Positions 50,640-60,037 of a stretch of 64,000 nucleotides of DNA are shown here, in pieces. The stretch spans positions 196,001-260,000 of the forward strand of contig NZ_CP076130.1 of assembly GCF_018736065.1 (NCBI RefSeq), in the 5' to 3' direction. Numbering within the stretch: the stretch's first letter is position 1; every line of letters begins with the position of its first letter. This DNA comes from Flammeovirga kamogawensis (GTDB lineage: Bacteria; Bacteroidota; Bacteroidia; Cytophagales; Flammeovirgaceae). Below the pieces are notes generated by a model. The model was not told where the DNA came from. It made no database searches and was given only the letters and a program-made list of their open reading frames with translations. Position numbers and translations under genes: made by a program.

Positions 50640-52235
50640 TTGAAAAATTCAACTATTCTTGATGTGGCTATCATCGGGGGAGGTATATCTGGAGTTTATT
50701 CAGCTTGGAGACTTAAAAAATCAGTTACTTACGCATCATCTAAAATTGCTTTGTTTGAACAAAGTAATAGAATTGGGGGAAGGTTGCTTTCTGTAACGCC
50801 TCCTGGAATGCCTAATACACGATGTGAGTTAGGAGGGATGAGATTTCTATCGAATCAAAAATATGTTTCTGGCATAGTAAATTTTTTAGACTTTGAATTA
50901 AAGGATGAAGATGTTTACGAAGAAAATAACATTGCTTATTTAAGAGGTATTCGACTGAGATTTAAAGAGTTAGTTGATAAAGAATTATTACCTTACAATC
51001 TTCAATTTCCAGAACAAGGTAAAACAAGTGATCAGATTCTTAATATCGCATTAGAGTCCATTATACCTGGGGTTACAACAAAAAAAGGAGAAGAGTTAAA
51101 GACTTTTTTACAGCAATATAAAGTAAACGGAAGATATTTATATGAATATGGATTTTGGAATCTATTGTCATTATCACTTAGTAATGAAGCCATAAATTAT
51201 ATAAAGAAAGCAGGTGGTTATGATTCTACTTTCCAAAATTGGAATGCATACGATACAATTGTTTTAAATTTTGATTTAACAGCTACTGACAATTCATATC
51301 ATATGATGGTAGATGGTTATGAACAATTACCAATTACATTAGTTGATCAATTTCTTAATTTAGGTGGTGAAGTAAATATGTTTCATAGCCTAAGCTCGAT
51401 AAATTCTATTTTAATTGAAGGGGAACAATTATTTGAATTAAAGTTTTCTATTAATGGAAGCTCAAAAATAATATATGCTCGTAAAACAATTCTTGCTATG
51501 CCTAAAAGGGCTTTAGAATTGATAGAGCAGAAAGGGAATATCTTCAATAAAGGTAATACCACACTAAATACATTAATGAATGCTGTAACACCTATACCAC
51601 TTTTTAAAATGTTTATTTGTTACCCATACCCATGGTGGGAACAAGTAGGGGTTTCTAAAGGACGTTCTGTTACAGATTTACCTATTCGTCAAACATATTA
51701 TTGGGGAGTTGAAAACCAAACCGAGAATGGTAATAAAGAGAATACAAATGCTGTATTAATGGCATCTTATGATGATGGCGATAGTGTTTACTTTTGGAAA
51801 GGATTAGAAAGTAAGAAAAATGAAAAGCCTTTATTCTTTACTACTCAAGAGCATGCCCATAAAGAAGAAGAAACATCTTTGTGGGAAAAATATAAATCGC
51901 CTGATTTAATGGTGAATTACATGGATGCCCAAATTAAAGAGATGCATGGAGTAAAATATGCTCCAGCACCTTTTGCAGCTTGTTTTAAAGATTGGAGTGA
52001 AGACCCTTATGGTGGTGGCGTTAATTTTTGGAATATAGGTGAGAAAAGTTGGGAAGTTATACCTCGAATAGCAAAACCATTAAATAACATGGATCTTTTT
52101 ATCTGTGGAGAAGCCTATTCTAATGGTCAAGGTTGGGTAGAAGGCGCACTTGAAACTGCTGAGTTAGTACTTCAAGATCATTTTAAATTATCTGCTCCAG
52201 CTTGGATTGAAAAGAAAGAAAATATTGAAAGTTAA
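50640..52235 (+). CDS. FAD-dependent amine oxidase (L-amino-acid/monoamine oxidase family)
   Basis: About 531 residues with the TTG at 50640; there is no in-frame ATG upstream of the Rossmann motif, and the GTG at 50598 would add a poorly conserved tail. The FAD-binding fold is VAIIGGGISGVYSAWRL followed by IALFEQSNRIGGRLL, with the substrate-side ELGGMRFL. The C-terminal FAD motif LFICGEAYSNGQGWVEGALETAE is typical of flavin amine oxidases. Expected reaction: oxidation of an amino acid or amine to the imine/2-oxo acid with H2O2. First gene of a tight three-gene set (KAS III-like, pseudokinase), suggesting a specific metabolite. A second, distinct oxidase lies at 58467. Confidence 0.88.
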   Translation: MKNSTILDVAIIGGGISGVYSAWRLKKSVTYASSKIALFEQSNRIGGRLLSVTPPGMPNTRCELGGMRFLSNQKYVSGIVNFLDFELKDEDVYEENNIAYLRGIRLRFKELVDKELLPYNLQFPEQGKTSDQILNIALESIIPGVTTKKGEELKTFLQQYKVNGRYLYEYGFWNLLSLSLSNEAINYIKKAGGYDSTFQNWNAYDTIVLNFDLTATDNSYHMMVDGYEQLPITLVDQFLNLGGEVNMFHSLSSINSILIEGEQLFELKFSINGSSKIIYARKTILAMPKRALELIEQKGNIFNKGNTTLNTLMNAVTPIPLFKMFICYPYPWWEQVGVSKGRSVTDLPIRQTYYWGVENQTENGNKENTNAVLMASYDDGDSVYFWKGLESKKNEKPLFFTTQEHAHKEEETSLWEKYKSPDLMVNYMDAQIKEMHGVKYAPAPFAACFKDWSEDPYGGGVNFWNIGEKSWEVIPRIAKPLNNMDLFICGEAYSNGQGWVEGALETAELVLQDHFKLSAPAWIEKKENIES

Positions 52236-52239
52236 TACT

Positions 52240-53247
52240 ATGAACCCAAGAATAATTGGGCAGGGCTACAGTGTTCCGACAAAAATAAGGTATAATGATG
52301 ATCCTATTTTTGATACAATTAAAGGTGATAATGGATTGTTTAAAGGATACAAAGAAAGAAGAGTATTACTAAACGATGAGTCTATTTCAGAACATATGGT
52401 TGTGGCTTGTAATAAAGCACTCCAAAATGCTAATATTTGCAGTGATGCTATAGATTATTTTATTGGGTATGGTTCTATATCTACCTATAGAGCACCAAAC
52501 ATAATGGCCAAATGCCATGCAGAACTTAGCTTACCTAGTAATTGTACTATTTTGCCAATTAATAATGAATTTAATCAGGTAAATATAGCAATCATGCTTG
52601 CTTCTAACCTAATAAGTAGTGGTGAGGCAGAGACAATTTTGATTGGTGTAGGTTCTAATTGGACAAAACATGTCGATTATACATCAAGTGCTTGTGTAAG
52701 TGCTTCTGATGCTGCTGCTGCTTTAGTCGTAAGTAAATCTAATGATTCTACTCTTTTTAAATATATAGATTCAGTTTCTATTACAGACACAAATGATTAT
52801 GGAAGTATGTTTAGTTCTTCGGATGTGATAGGTACAAAAAAACTTAATCAACCAATCCTTTCAGATATTAATTTGTATACTTCGCCTTATTTTCATTTAA
52901 CGGAACAAGGGGTAAATGTTTTTAAGGAATTTGGTATGAATAAGCCAATTGAGGCAGTTACAAATTTACTTCAAAGAAATAATTTAACAGCTTCTCAAAT
53001 TACGCTAATATCACATCAAGCGTCATCTGTATTAATGGATTTTTGGGAAAATGGGAACGATCAAATAAAGGGAATTGAACCAAATCAATATATAAATACA
53101 ATACAAGAATATGCTAATATGACTCTAGCTACAGTAGCTTTTAATTTGGCATTTAAATTGAGTGAAATAATAAATAATCACCTTGTACTTTTAACTGTGG
53201 GATTAGACCAGCAAACTACAGCGCTATTATTAACAAGAAATACTTAA
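52240..53247 (+). CDS. KAS III-like (FabH-type thiolase fold) protein lacking the catalytic cysteine
   Basis: 335 residues from the ATG at 52240, four bases after the oxidase; an upstream ATG at 52207 would overlap the oxidase. FabH features: PRIIGQGYSVPTKIR at the start, GEAETILIGVGSNW, SDAAAALVVSKS, catalytic-type His259 in LISHQASSVLMD and Asn293 in YANMTLATVAF. In FabH the active cysteine sits in AACAG at 112; aligned by the surrounding helix (NIAIMLASNLISSG), the position here is Phe111 in INNEFNQ. Condensation via a cysteinyl intermediate is therefore not expected. It could be an acyltransfer/decarboxylase-type variant or a binding protein. No acyl carrier gene is adjacent. Confidence 0.8.
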   Translation: MNPRIIGQGYSVPTKIRYNDDPIFDTIKGDNGLFKGYKERRVLLNDESISEHMVVACNKALQNANICSDAIDYFIGYGSISTYRAPNIMAKCHAELSLPSNCTILPINNEFNQVNIAIMLASNLISSGEAETILIGVGSNWTKHVDYTSSACVSASDAAAALVVSKSNDSTLFKYIDSVSITDTNDYGSMFSSSDVIGTKKLNQPILSDINLYTSPYFHLTEQGVNVFKEFGMNKPIEAVTNLLQRNNLTASQITLISHQASSVLMDFWENGNDQIKGIEPNQYINTIQEYANMTLATVAFNLAFKLSEIINNHLVLLTVGLDQQTTALLLTRNT

Positions 53248-53250
53248 AAT

Positions 53251-56200
53251 ATGACTTCAGACTTATCTTCAACTAGTGTAAAAAATATACAAGAAAATTC
53301 GAATTATAGAATTTGTATTTCTTCAGATAAACAAATACATAAATTATTAAAGTCGAGCCAATACGCTGCTTATATAAAATATGAATCAAATGTATTAGAA
53401 AACCTTAGTTTGCTTGATCAACCTAAATCAGACTTTTCTAATATTGTTTATAGATTTGGTGTTCTTTCTCGATGGGCTGAATTAGATTATGATAGTATTA
53501 GTTTAATAGAAAAGTGTAATTTATCTATCAAATTGATAAATAAGGTAGCAGAAATTCATGCACAGAATAGAATACATTATAATATATCGCCTAATACAGT
53601 TTGTGTAACAGAAGACAATACCATCGAATTAATTGGTTATGAATTAAGTTCTGAAGTAGGGGTAAGCACAGAATCTCAATCTTTATTAATGATTGATGAA
53701 AATAATTGGAATTACATTGCTCCGGAGCAAACAGGTAGGATAAATAGTAAATCGAATTATAAAACTGATCAATACAATGTAGGCATTTGTTTATATGAAT
53801 TATTTACTGGCACATTACCTTTTAAGGGTAAAGATAAACTAGAATTAATTCATGCACATATTGCTTACCAACCAAAATTAGTTCATCATTTAAGTGATGA
53901 ACTTCCACAATTTCTTTCGGAAATAATTAAGAAATTACTTCAAAAATCACCTGACCTTAGATATAATAATTTTAAAGCAATTGTTTCTGATTTAGAGAAA
54001 GTTAGAGACTTTTTTGAAGGGAAGACAAAGAATCTCCCTAAAACAGCAGGAGACGATGATACCAAAATAAAACTTGAAATTCTTGATAAACTATATGGTA
54101 GAAATATAGAGAAAGATAAATTCATAGCAAGTTATCAAAATATGAAAGATAATGGCTTATCTATTTTAGCATTATCTGGAGTATCAGGAATTGGTAAAAC
54201 ATCTTTTATTAGAGAGGCGATATATCAAATCTCTGATGAAAAATTAATTACGATATCAGGTAAATTTGATCAGTTTCAAAGAAATATTCCATATTTAGCA
54301 ATTAGCCAGATCTTAAATAACTTAGCAAGTCAATTTTTATTAAAATCTGATGAAGATATTAATGAATTGAAAGAACTTATTGCTAAAAATATTGGAAATA
54401 ATGGTAAAATATTAACCGAACTATCTTCTGAGTTAAAGCTTGTAGTAGATGATACTGCAGAGCTATCACCTTTAGGTTCATTAGAATCTATCAATAGGTT
54501 TATTTATACGGTAGCTCAGTTTTTAAGAGCAGTTTTAAGTCAGCATCCGTTAATTATTTTCATTGATGATATTCAATGGGCAGACTCATCGTCTATTGTA
54601 TTATTAAATGCAATCATTAATGATTTACAAGATGAACAGTTATTCTTTATTTTTGCGAGTAGAATTGAAGATAACGACTCTTTTAAAAATCTTATTCATG
54701 AAATAAAGGATATCAAAAAGTTAGTACAAGTAGAACTAGGACCACTAGAAGAAAATGATGTACTACAAATGATGGAAGATATTTTTATAGGAACTGATAA
54801 AGGATCTATAAAGAAACTTAGTAAAACTATTATTAGAAATACTGACGGTAATCCTTTTTATGTACGAGAGTTCTTTAATCAGATTATTCAAGATGATAAG
54901 AACATCTATTTTGCTGAAGCAAAAAGGAAGTGGGAAATAGATAATGAACAAATAGAGCAGAGCATGGCAACTGAAAATGTTGCAAATGTGAGCCTTAAAA
55001 AGAAAGATATTCTTTCTGATGAGGTAAATGATCAATTAGCAATTGCTTCGTTATTAGGAAATAGATTTGATGTAGTTATCCTTTCTTCTTTAATTGGGAA
55101 GAAAACTGAAGATGTTATTAAAACATTAAGAGAGACGGTTAAACATAACCTTTTAGTGCCTCTTTCAGATAACTATAAATATTATGATAAGGATGTAAAT
55201 AATAAGGTTGAGTTTCAGTTTATACACGATAAAATTAACCAAACTTATTATAATCATTTACCAGAAGAGAGACAAAATGAGTGGCATCTAAAAATTGCAC
55301 AATTAATCTTATCAGATCCTGAGTTAGAAGATTCTAAGTTAAAGTTAAAAGCGGTAAATCATGCTAATATATGCTCAGAAATAATTAGAGGAAGGTCTGA
55401 TGCTACTAAATATGCAAAATATAATCTAGAAGCAGCAATAACAGCGATAGATAATGCTGCATTCGATTCTGCTAAAAACTTTCTTCTTTTTGCAAAGAAA
55501 TATTTAAACGAAACTCCAACAAGAAAAGATTATATCTTTTGGATTGAAGTTAGATTAAAGTTAGCACAAACTTATTATGCTACTGCAGCTTATGACGATT
55601 GTCTAAAAACAATAAATGAGTGTATTCAATATGCCGAATCAGAAAAGCATATTTATGAAGCAGAATTTAGTAAAATTCAGTTAAACATTGTATTGGGAGA
55701 ATATAGTGAAGCAATTGATTTAATTACTAAAGGACTAAGAAAGAAACGTATAAAGCTAAATAAAAATCCGAAGCAGAAGGATATCATTTTTGGACTTATG
55801 AAAACAAAGTTTTTACTGCGTTCTCATTCGTTGAAAAAGTTAAATAAAATGCCCGATCTAGATAATGAAAGGGCACAACAGCAGTTGCAACTTTTAGGGC
55901 AATGTTTTTTACCAGCTTATATATCACGCCCATTACTATTTCCAATACTTGTTTATAAAGTTATTCAGATTAGTGTGAAGTATGGAAATTCACCAATATC
56001 AGCATTTGGTTTTTCTTGTTACTCATTACTTAACTCAGGAATTGGGCAATTTGATGACGCTAAAAAGTTTGGAGAATTTACAGAAGAATTACAAGCAAAG
56101 TATAATTATAAACCTTTAGAATGCTCTATAGAACAAAATTTAGTATCTTCCTTTTATCCAATTTTTAGGGGGTATAAATCATCTATAGAAAAATCTAATC

Positions 56201-58425
56201 TAGCAATATTATCAGGTTTAGAGTCTGGTGATACATTATTTACAGGTTTGTTACATTTACATAAATCTGCACAATTGTTAGTATCGTCAGAAAATTTAGT
56301 TAAGGTATCTACTGAATTGGCAAAGAGTATTGATGTATGTAATTCTTTATCTGAAGTAAGATCACCTTTATTAAAAGGGATAGCACAAGTTGCTAATTCA
56401 CTTTCTGATCCCTCAAACCCAGAATTTGATTGGGAAGAAATTCATAGTTATTATGAAGAAATTAATAGCCTAGGAGATTTATGTAATTCGTATCTATTTA
56501 AAGGAATAGAATACTTTTACTTAGGAGATTATGAGGCTGCTTATGATACATTAAAAATGGTAAAAAAATCTGAAGATGCCTTAATGGGGGTGTTCTATCA
56601 GAATGAATTTGTTTTCTATTATACACTATCAGTATTATTAAGTAAAGCAAGTACTACTAAAGAGATTAAAGGATGTAAATCTTATATTGCAAGATTAGGT
56701 CAGCTAGCAAAAATTAATGAAAAAGATTTTAGTGTTAAACATGCTTTGTCTTCTCTTTTATTTAAAATTAGAACGAATAAGTCAGCTGATTTAATGGAAA
56801 TAGATGCTTTACTTGATAGAAGTAAAGAGTTTAATCAACCTAACTTATCAGCTCTTTGTGCAGATATTTTACTCTCATTGTATAAAGAAAAATCACAGGC
56901 TACATTATTACAACATTATTATAGAACAGGAATAAAGGCATATAATGCATGGGGAGCAGTAAATGCTTTAGAACACTTTGTAGAACGCCATAATATAATT
57001 GATGGTGATTTATCTGCTGTAGAAAGCCAACCTCAGAATACAACGGTAAATTTAGATCTTAATACTATTCTTAAAGCAACAAATGTAATTGCAAAAGAAT
57101 TATCAGTTGAAAAGCTTTTAGAGTCAATTCTTAAAGTTGCTATAGAAAATGCTGGAGCAAATACCGGATTATTTATTACTAAAGTTGAAAATGAATTGTA
57201 TTTAAAAGCAAAAAGCTTAAATGCAGATTCTAATGAAATTGAGTTAGTAAATATTCCAATCTATAGTATTAAGAATGAATTACCAATTTCTATTATTAAT
57301 GAAGTAATCAATAATAAAAAAGAATTAATTCTTGAAGATGCTATACATGAAAACACCTTCAATAAGAGTGGTTATATCAAATTGCATAATACTAGATCAG
57401 TACTTTGTTATCCAATTCTAGTAAACAATGAAGTTAAAAGTATTATCTATTTAGAAAATAATTTAATAAATGGAGCCTTTACTGAAAAGCACCTCGAAGT
57501 AATTAAAATTCTATCTGCACAAGTAAGTATTTCTTTAGAAAATGCCTATCTCTATCAAACACTGGAAGATAAGGTGAATGAGAGAACGATTGAAATTAGA
57601 CATCAGAAGGATATCATTCAGAAAAGAAATTTAGATATTACGGATAGTATTAAATATGCAAAAAGAATTCAGAGTGCAATTCTACCAATAAAAGAATATG
57701 TAGATAAAGCTTTAACAGACAATTTTATTCTTTACAAACCAAAAGATATTATAGCTGGAGATTTTTATTGGATAGAAGAAATTGATAATCTCGTTCTTTT
57801 TGCAGCAGCAGACTGTACAGGACATGGTGTTCCTGGTGCGATGGTAAGTATTGTTTGTCATAATGCCTTGAACAGAGCAATTAAAGAATATAAACTTAGA
57901 AAACCAGCTGATATTTTAGACAAGGTTAGAGAAATTGTAATAGATTCCTTTTCAACTTCAAGTCAAGATGTAAAAGATGGAATGGATATTTCTCTTTGTG
58001 CACTAGATCGGGATAATATGATATTACAATATGCAGGGGCTTACAATAATCTGCATGTTGTGAAGAATAGAAAAATTATATCTTTTGAAGATACTGTGTA
58101 TTTAGAAGACGATGAAAAGGTAATGATTACCGTAAAAGGAAACCGTCAACCAGTAGGAAGACATAAAAAGACTGTACCATTTACAAATCACGAAGTAAAT
58201 GTAGAGAAGGGAGATATTGTATATGTGTTTTCTGATGGTTTTCCTGATCAATTTGGAGGTCCTAAAAATCAGAAATTCTTAGCTAAATCATTTAAGAAAC
58301 TTCTGTTTGATATAAGTCAGAAACCATTAAGTGACCAGCATGATTTATTAAATTATCGTTTTGAAGAGTGGAAAGGAAAGCAAGCACAAACGGATGACGT
58401 TTGTGTAATTGGTATGAAAATATAA
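53251..58425 (+). CDS. Multidomain signalling protein: pseudokinase, AAA ATPase, TPR-like, GAF and PP2C/SpoIIE phosphatase
   Basis: 1724 residues. N-terminal kinase-like domain (to ~255) with YIAPEQTGRIN and YKTDQYNVGICLYELFTG, but the HRD loop is HYNISPNTV (Asp replaced by Asn111) and DFG is replaced by GYE (129-131), and no glycine-rich loop is seen. An AAA_16-type ATPase follows (Walker A SGVSGIGKTSF near 309-319; Walker B LIIFIDDIQWADSS). Residues ~690-1240 are helical TPR-like repeats, ~1290-1440 a GAF domain (ITKVENELYLKAKSL), then a coiled coil, then PP2C/SpoIIE (1470-1724) with GDFYW (1502), ADCTGHGVPGAM (1518), DGMDIS (1575) and FSDGFPDQFGG intact. So phosphatase output with a dead kinase. 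It starts three bases after the KAS III-like gene. Confidence 0.88.
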   Translation: MTSDLSSTSVKNIQENSNYRICISSDKQIHKLLKSSQYAAYIKYESNVLENLSLLDQPKSDFSNIVYRFGVLSRWAELDYDSISLIEKCNLSIKLINKVAEIHAQNRIHYNISPNTVCVTEDNTIELIGYELSSEVGVSTESQSLLMIDENNWNYIAPEQTGRINSKSNYKTDQYNVGICLYELFTGTLPFKGKDKLELIHAHIAYQPKLVHHLSDELPQFLSEIIKKLLQKSPDLRYNNFKAIVSDLEKVRDFFEGKTKNLPKTAGDDDTKIKLEILDKLYGRNIEKDKFIASYQNMKDNGLSILALSGVSGIGKTSFIREAIYQISDEKLITISGKFDQFQRNIPYLAISQILNNLASQFLLKSDEDINELKELIAKNIGNNGKILTELSSELKLVVDDTAELSPLGSLESINRFIYTVAQFLRAVLSQHPLIIFIDDIQWADSSSIVLLNAIINDLQDEQLFFIFASRIEDNDSFKNLIHEIKDIKKLVQVELGPLEENDVLQMMEDIFIGTDKGSIKKLSKTIIRNTDGNPFYVREFFNQIIQDDKNIYFAEAKRKWEIDNEQIEQSMATENVANVSLKKKDILSDEVNDQLAIASLLGNRFDVVILSSLIGKKTEDVIKTLRETVKHNLLVPLSDNYKYYDKDVNNKVEFQFIHDKINQTYYNHLPEERQNEWHLKIAQLILSDPELEDSKLKLKAVNHANICSEIIRGRSDATKYAKYNLEAAITAIDNAAFDSAKNFLLFAKKYLNETPTRKDYIFWIEVRLKLAQTYYATAAYDDCLKTINECIQYAESEKHIYEAEFSKIQLNIVLGEYSEAIDLITKGLRKKRIKLNKNPKQKDIIFGLMKTKFLLRSHSLKKLNKMPDLDNERAQQQLQLLGQCFLPAYISRPLLFPILVYKVIQISVKYGNSPISAFGFSCYSLLNSGIGQFDDAKKFGEFTEELQAKYNYKPLECSIEQNLVSSFYPIFRGYKSSIEKSNLAILSGLESGDTLFTGLLHLHKSAQLLVSSENLVKVSTELAKSIDVCNSLSEVRSPLLKGIAQVANSLSDPSNPEFDWEEIHSYYEEINSLGDLCNSYLFKGIEYFYLGDYEAAYDTLKMVKKSEDALMGVFYQNEFVFYYTLSVLLSKASTTKEIKGCKSYIARLGQLAKINEKDFSVKHALSSLLFKIRTNKSADLMEIDALLDRSKEFNQPNLSALCADILLSLYKEKSQATLLQHYYRTGIKAYNAWGAVNALEHFVERHNIIDGDLSAVESQPQNTTVNLDLNTILKATNVIAKELSVEKLLESILKVAIENAGANTGLFITKVENELYLKAKSLNADSNEIELVNIPIYSIKNELPISIINEVINNKKELILEDAIHENTFNKSGYIKLHNTRSVLCYPILVNNEVKSIIYLENNLINGAFTEKHLEVIKILSAQVSISLENAYLYQTLEDKVNERTIEIRHQKDIIQKRNLDITDSIKYAKRIQSAILPIKEYVDKALTDNFILYKPKDIIAGDFYWIEEIDNLVLFAAADCTGHGVPGAMVSIVCHNALNRAIKEYKLRKPADILDKVREIVIDSFSTSSQDVKDGMDISLCALDRDNMILQYAGAYNNLHVVKNRKIISFEDTVYLEDDEKVMITVKGNRQPVGRHKKTVPFTNHEVNVEKGDIVYVFSDGFPDQFGGPKNQKFLAKSFKKLLFDISQKPLSDQHDLLNYRFEEWKGKQAQTDDVCVIGMKI

Positions 58426-58431
58426 ATCTAT

Positions 58432-58466
58432 GAGCTCCTCCTTTGTTTAAAAGGAGGAGCTTTTTA
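58432..58466. terminator. Bidirectional terminator between the two halves of the oxidase cluster
   Basis: Stem GAGCTCCTCC / GGAGGAGCTT around TTTGTTTAAA, with T-run on the plus side. It ends the plus-strand operon and, on the other strand, the oxidase/ThDP operon. Confidence 0.85.
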
Positions 58467-60035
58467 TTAAAATCTAAGAATTGCCTCAGTTTCTCTTAAT
58501 GAAGAAATTAAAGCACCTTGAATCCATGCTTGATCAGTAGAACAATGTTCACCTGCAAAAAATAACCTACCTTCTGCCTTTATAGTATCTTGCCATAAAT
58601 TTTCTAGTTGGCCAGGCCATAAAAAAGCAAATGCACCGGCAGACCATTCATAATTGCCCCATACTTGAGATTGATAACCAAGTACCATTCCTTTAGTTTT
58701 TAGTTCAGGATGTAATAATGCTACTTTATCAATTACCACTTCTTTTCTCATTTTATCAGTTAAAGCACCAAGTCTATTAGCATCTTCACCTAATGCATAT
58801 GAAGCTAAAAGGACGCCAGATTTATTTTTGTTTGTACCTTTAATTTTCTTTGGGTGCATTGACATTCCTCCAAAACCACGTACTCTTAAACTCTCATGAA
58901 TATTCTTTGAAGAGTCTACATGATCAGAAGGGTAATATGTCCATCTAGTAATTTCATCAGATAAACTAGCACCGCCAAAAATACCATTTTTTGTTTCCCA
59001 GAAACGTTCTTTACAATGTAAAACAGTTTTAGTTGCAGCAGCATATTTCATTTCTCTAATGGCTCTTTGTTTACCAAAAGAAATACCATCAATTTGGATG
59101 TTTCTAAGAACACTGAAAGGAATTGTACATAAAACAAAATCACATTTCTGAGAGAATTCTTTTCCTTTTTTATCTTTACAAGTTATTTCTACATACTTTT
59201 TAGTATTTACAATTGCTTTAACAACGGTATTGAACTTGATATTTGTTTTCACCTCTGCTTCTAATGCATCAGTAAGTTTACTCATTCCACCAATCACTTC
59301 TTTTAAGCCATCATCAGTGTCAACAATAGTATCACGAATAAACATTGTGATTGATTTATCTCTCCAACCATCGAGTCCAATAAAATTGCCAACAAGTTCA
59401 TTTGCATCTTCACCAACGCAGATTTCATCAATAAATTCACCAAGAGAGGTGTTATTATATTCTTTTAGGCGAGGTGTGGTGATTTTACCTTCGAATAGGT
59501 TTTTTATTTCTTCATCAGTTAATAAAGAGATAAGATGATTTAATGCAGCACCAAAAATTTTAGCTGGAGGCTGATTATTTTCTAACTTTTGGTAATTGGT
59601 TAAATTATATAAAGGAAGTAATTCTTCTCTAATATTTTTAATTTTGACTTTCTTATTCCTGCAATATACATAAGCATCTTGATTTTCGAAGATAGTTACA
59701 AAACGTCTGAGAGAACATTGCATTTCAGCAAGGTAGTGGAGGGTATAATCATGACTTTCAGGAACACGCATTGCACCAAGTTCTCCATAATTATTTTCAG
59801 GGTCATCTTTAAATCTGTAAGTAAAGATCCTACCACCAGTTCTTTCACTTGCTTCAATAATATCCACCGTATGTCCTAATTTTAGTAATTCGTAGGCACT
59901 GACTAAACCAGCTGCACCTGCACCTAAAATTGTGATATGTTTTTTTTCTGATCTCTTACTTGCTGCTCTAATTAAATCTAGTTGTTTCTGAATACTAGTA
60001 TGAGGGTAAGTAAGTGTTGTTTGTGTATTAGCCAT
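58467..60035 (-). CDS. Flavin monoamine oxidase family protein
   Basis: 522 residues. After a ~35-residue helical leader the FAD motif ITILGAGAAGLVSAYELL and DIIEASERTGGRIFTY appear, then YGELGAMRVPESH, and the C-terminal FAD motif LFFAGEHCSTDQAWIQGAL. Closest overall to L-amino-acid oxidase/tryptophan-2-monooxygenase-like flavoproteins; the aspect of the substrate pocket cannot be judged from sequence. The start at 60035 lies two bases after the stop of the ThDP enzyme gene (60038-60040), so the two are translationally coupled. Product of one enzyme (a 2-oxo acid) is a plausible substrate for the other. Confidence 0.88.
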   Translation of the reverse strand: MANTQTTLTYPHTSIQKQLDLIRAASKRSEKKHITILGAGAAGLVSAYELLKLGHTVDIIEASERTGGRIFTYRFKDDPENNYGELGAMRVPESHDYTLHYLAEMQCSLRRFVTIFENQDAYVYCRNKKVKIKNIREELLPLYNLTNYQKLENNQPPAKIFGAALNHLISLLTDEEIKNLFEGKITTPRLKEYNNTSLGEFIDEICVGEDANELVGNFIGLDGWRDKSITMFIRDTIVDTDDGLKEVIGGMSKLTDALEAEVKTNIKFNTVVKAIVNTKKYVEITCKDKKGKEFSQKCDFVLCTIPFSVLRNIQIDGISFGKQRAIREMKYAAATKTVLHCKERFWETKNGIFGGASLSDEITRWTYYPSDHVDSSKNIHESLRVRGFGGMSMHPKKIKGTNKNKSGVLLASYALGEDANRLGALTDKMRKEVVIDKVALLHPELKTKGMVLGYQSQVWGNYEWSAGAFAFLWPGQLENLWQDTIKAEGRLFFAGEHCSTDQAWIQGALISSLRETEAILRF

Positions 60036-60037
60036 GA

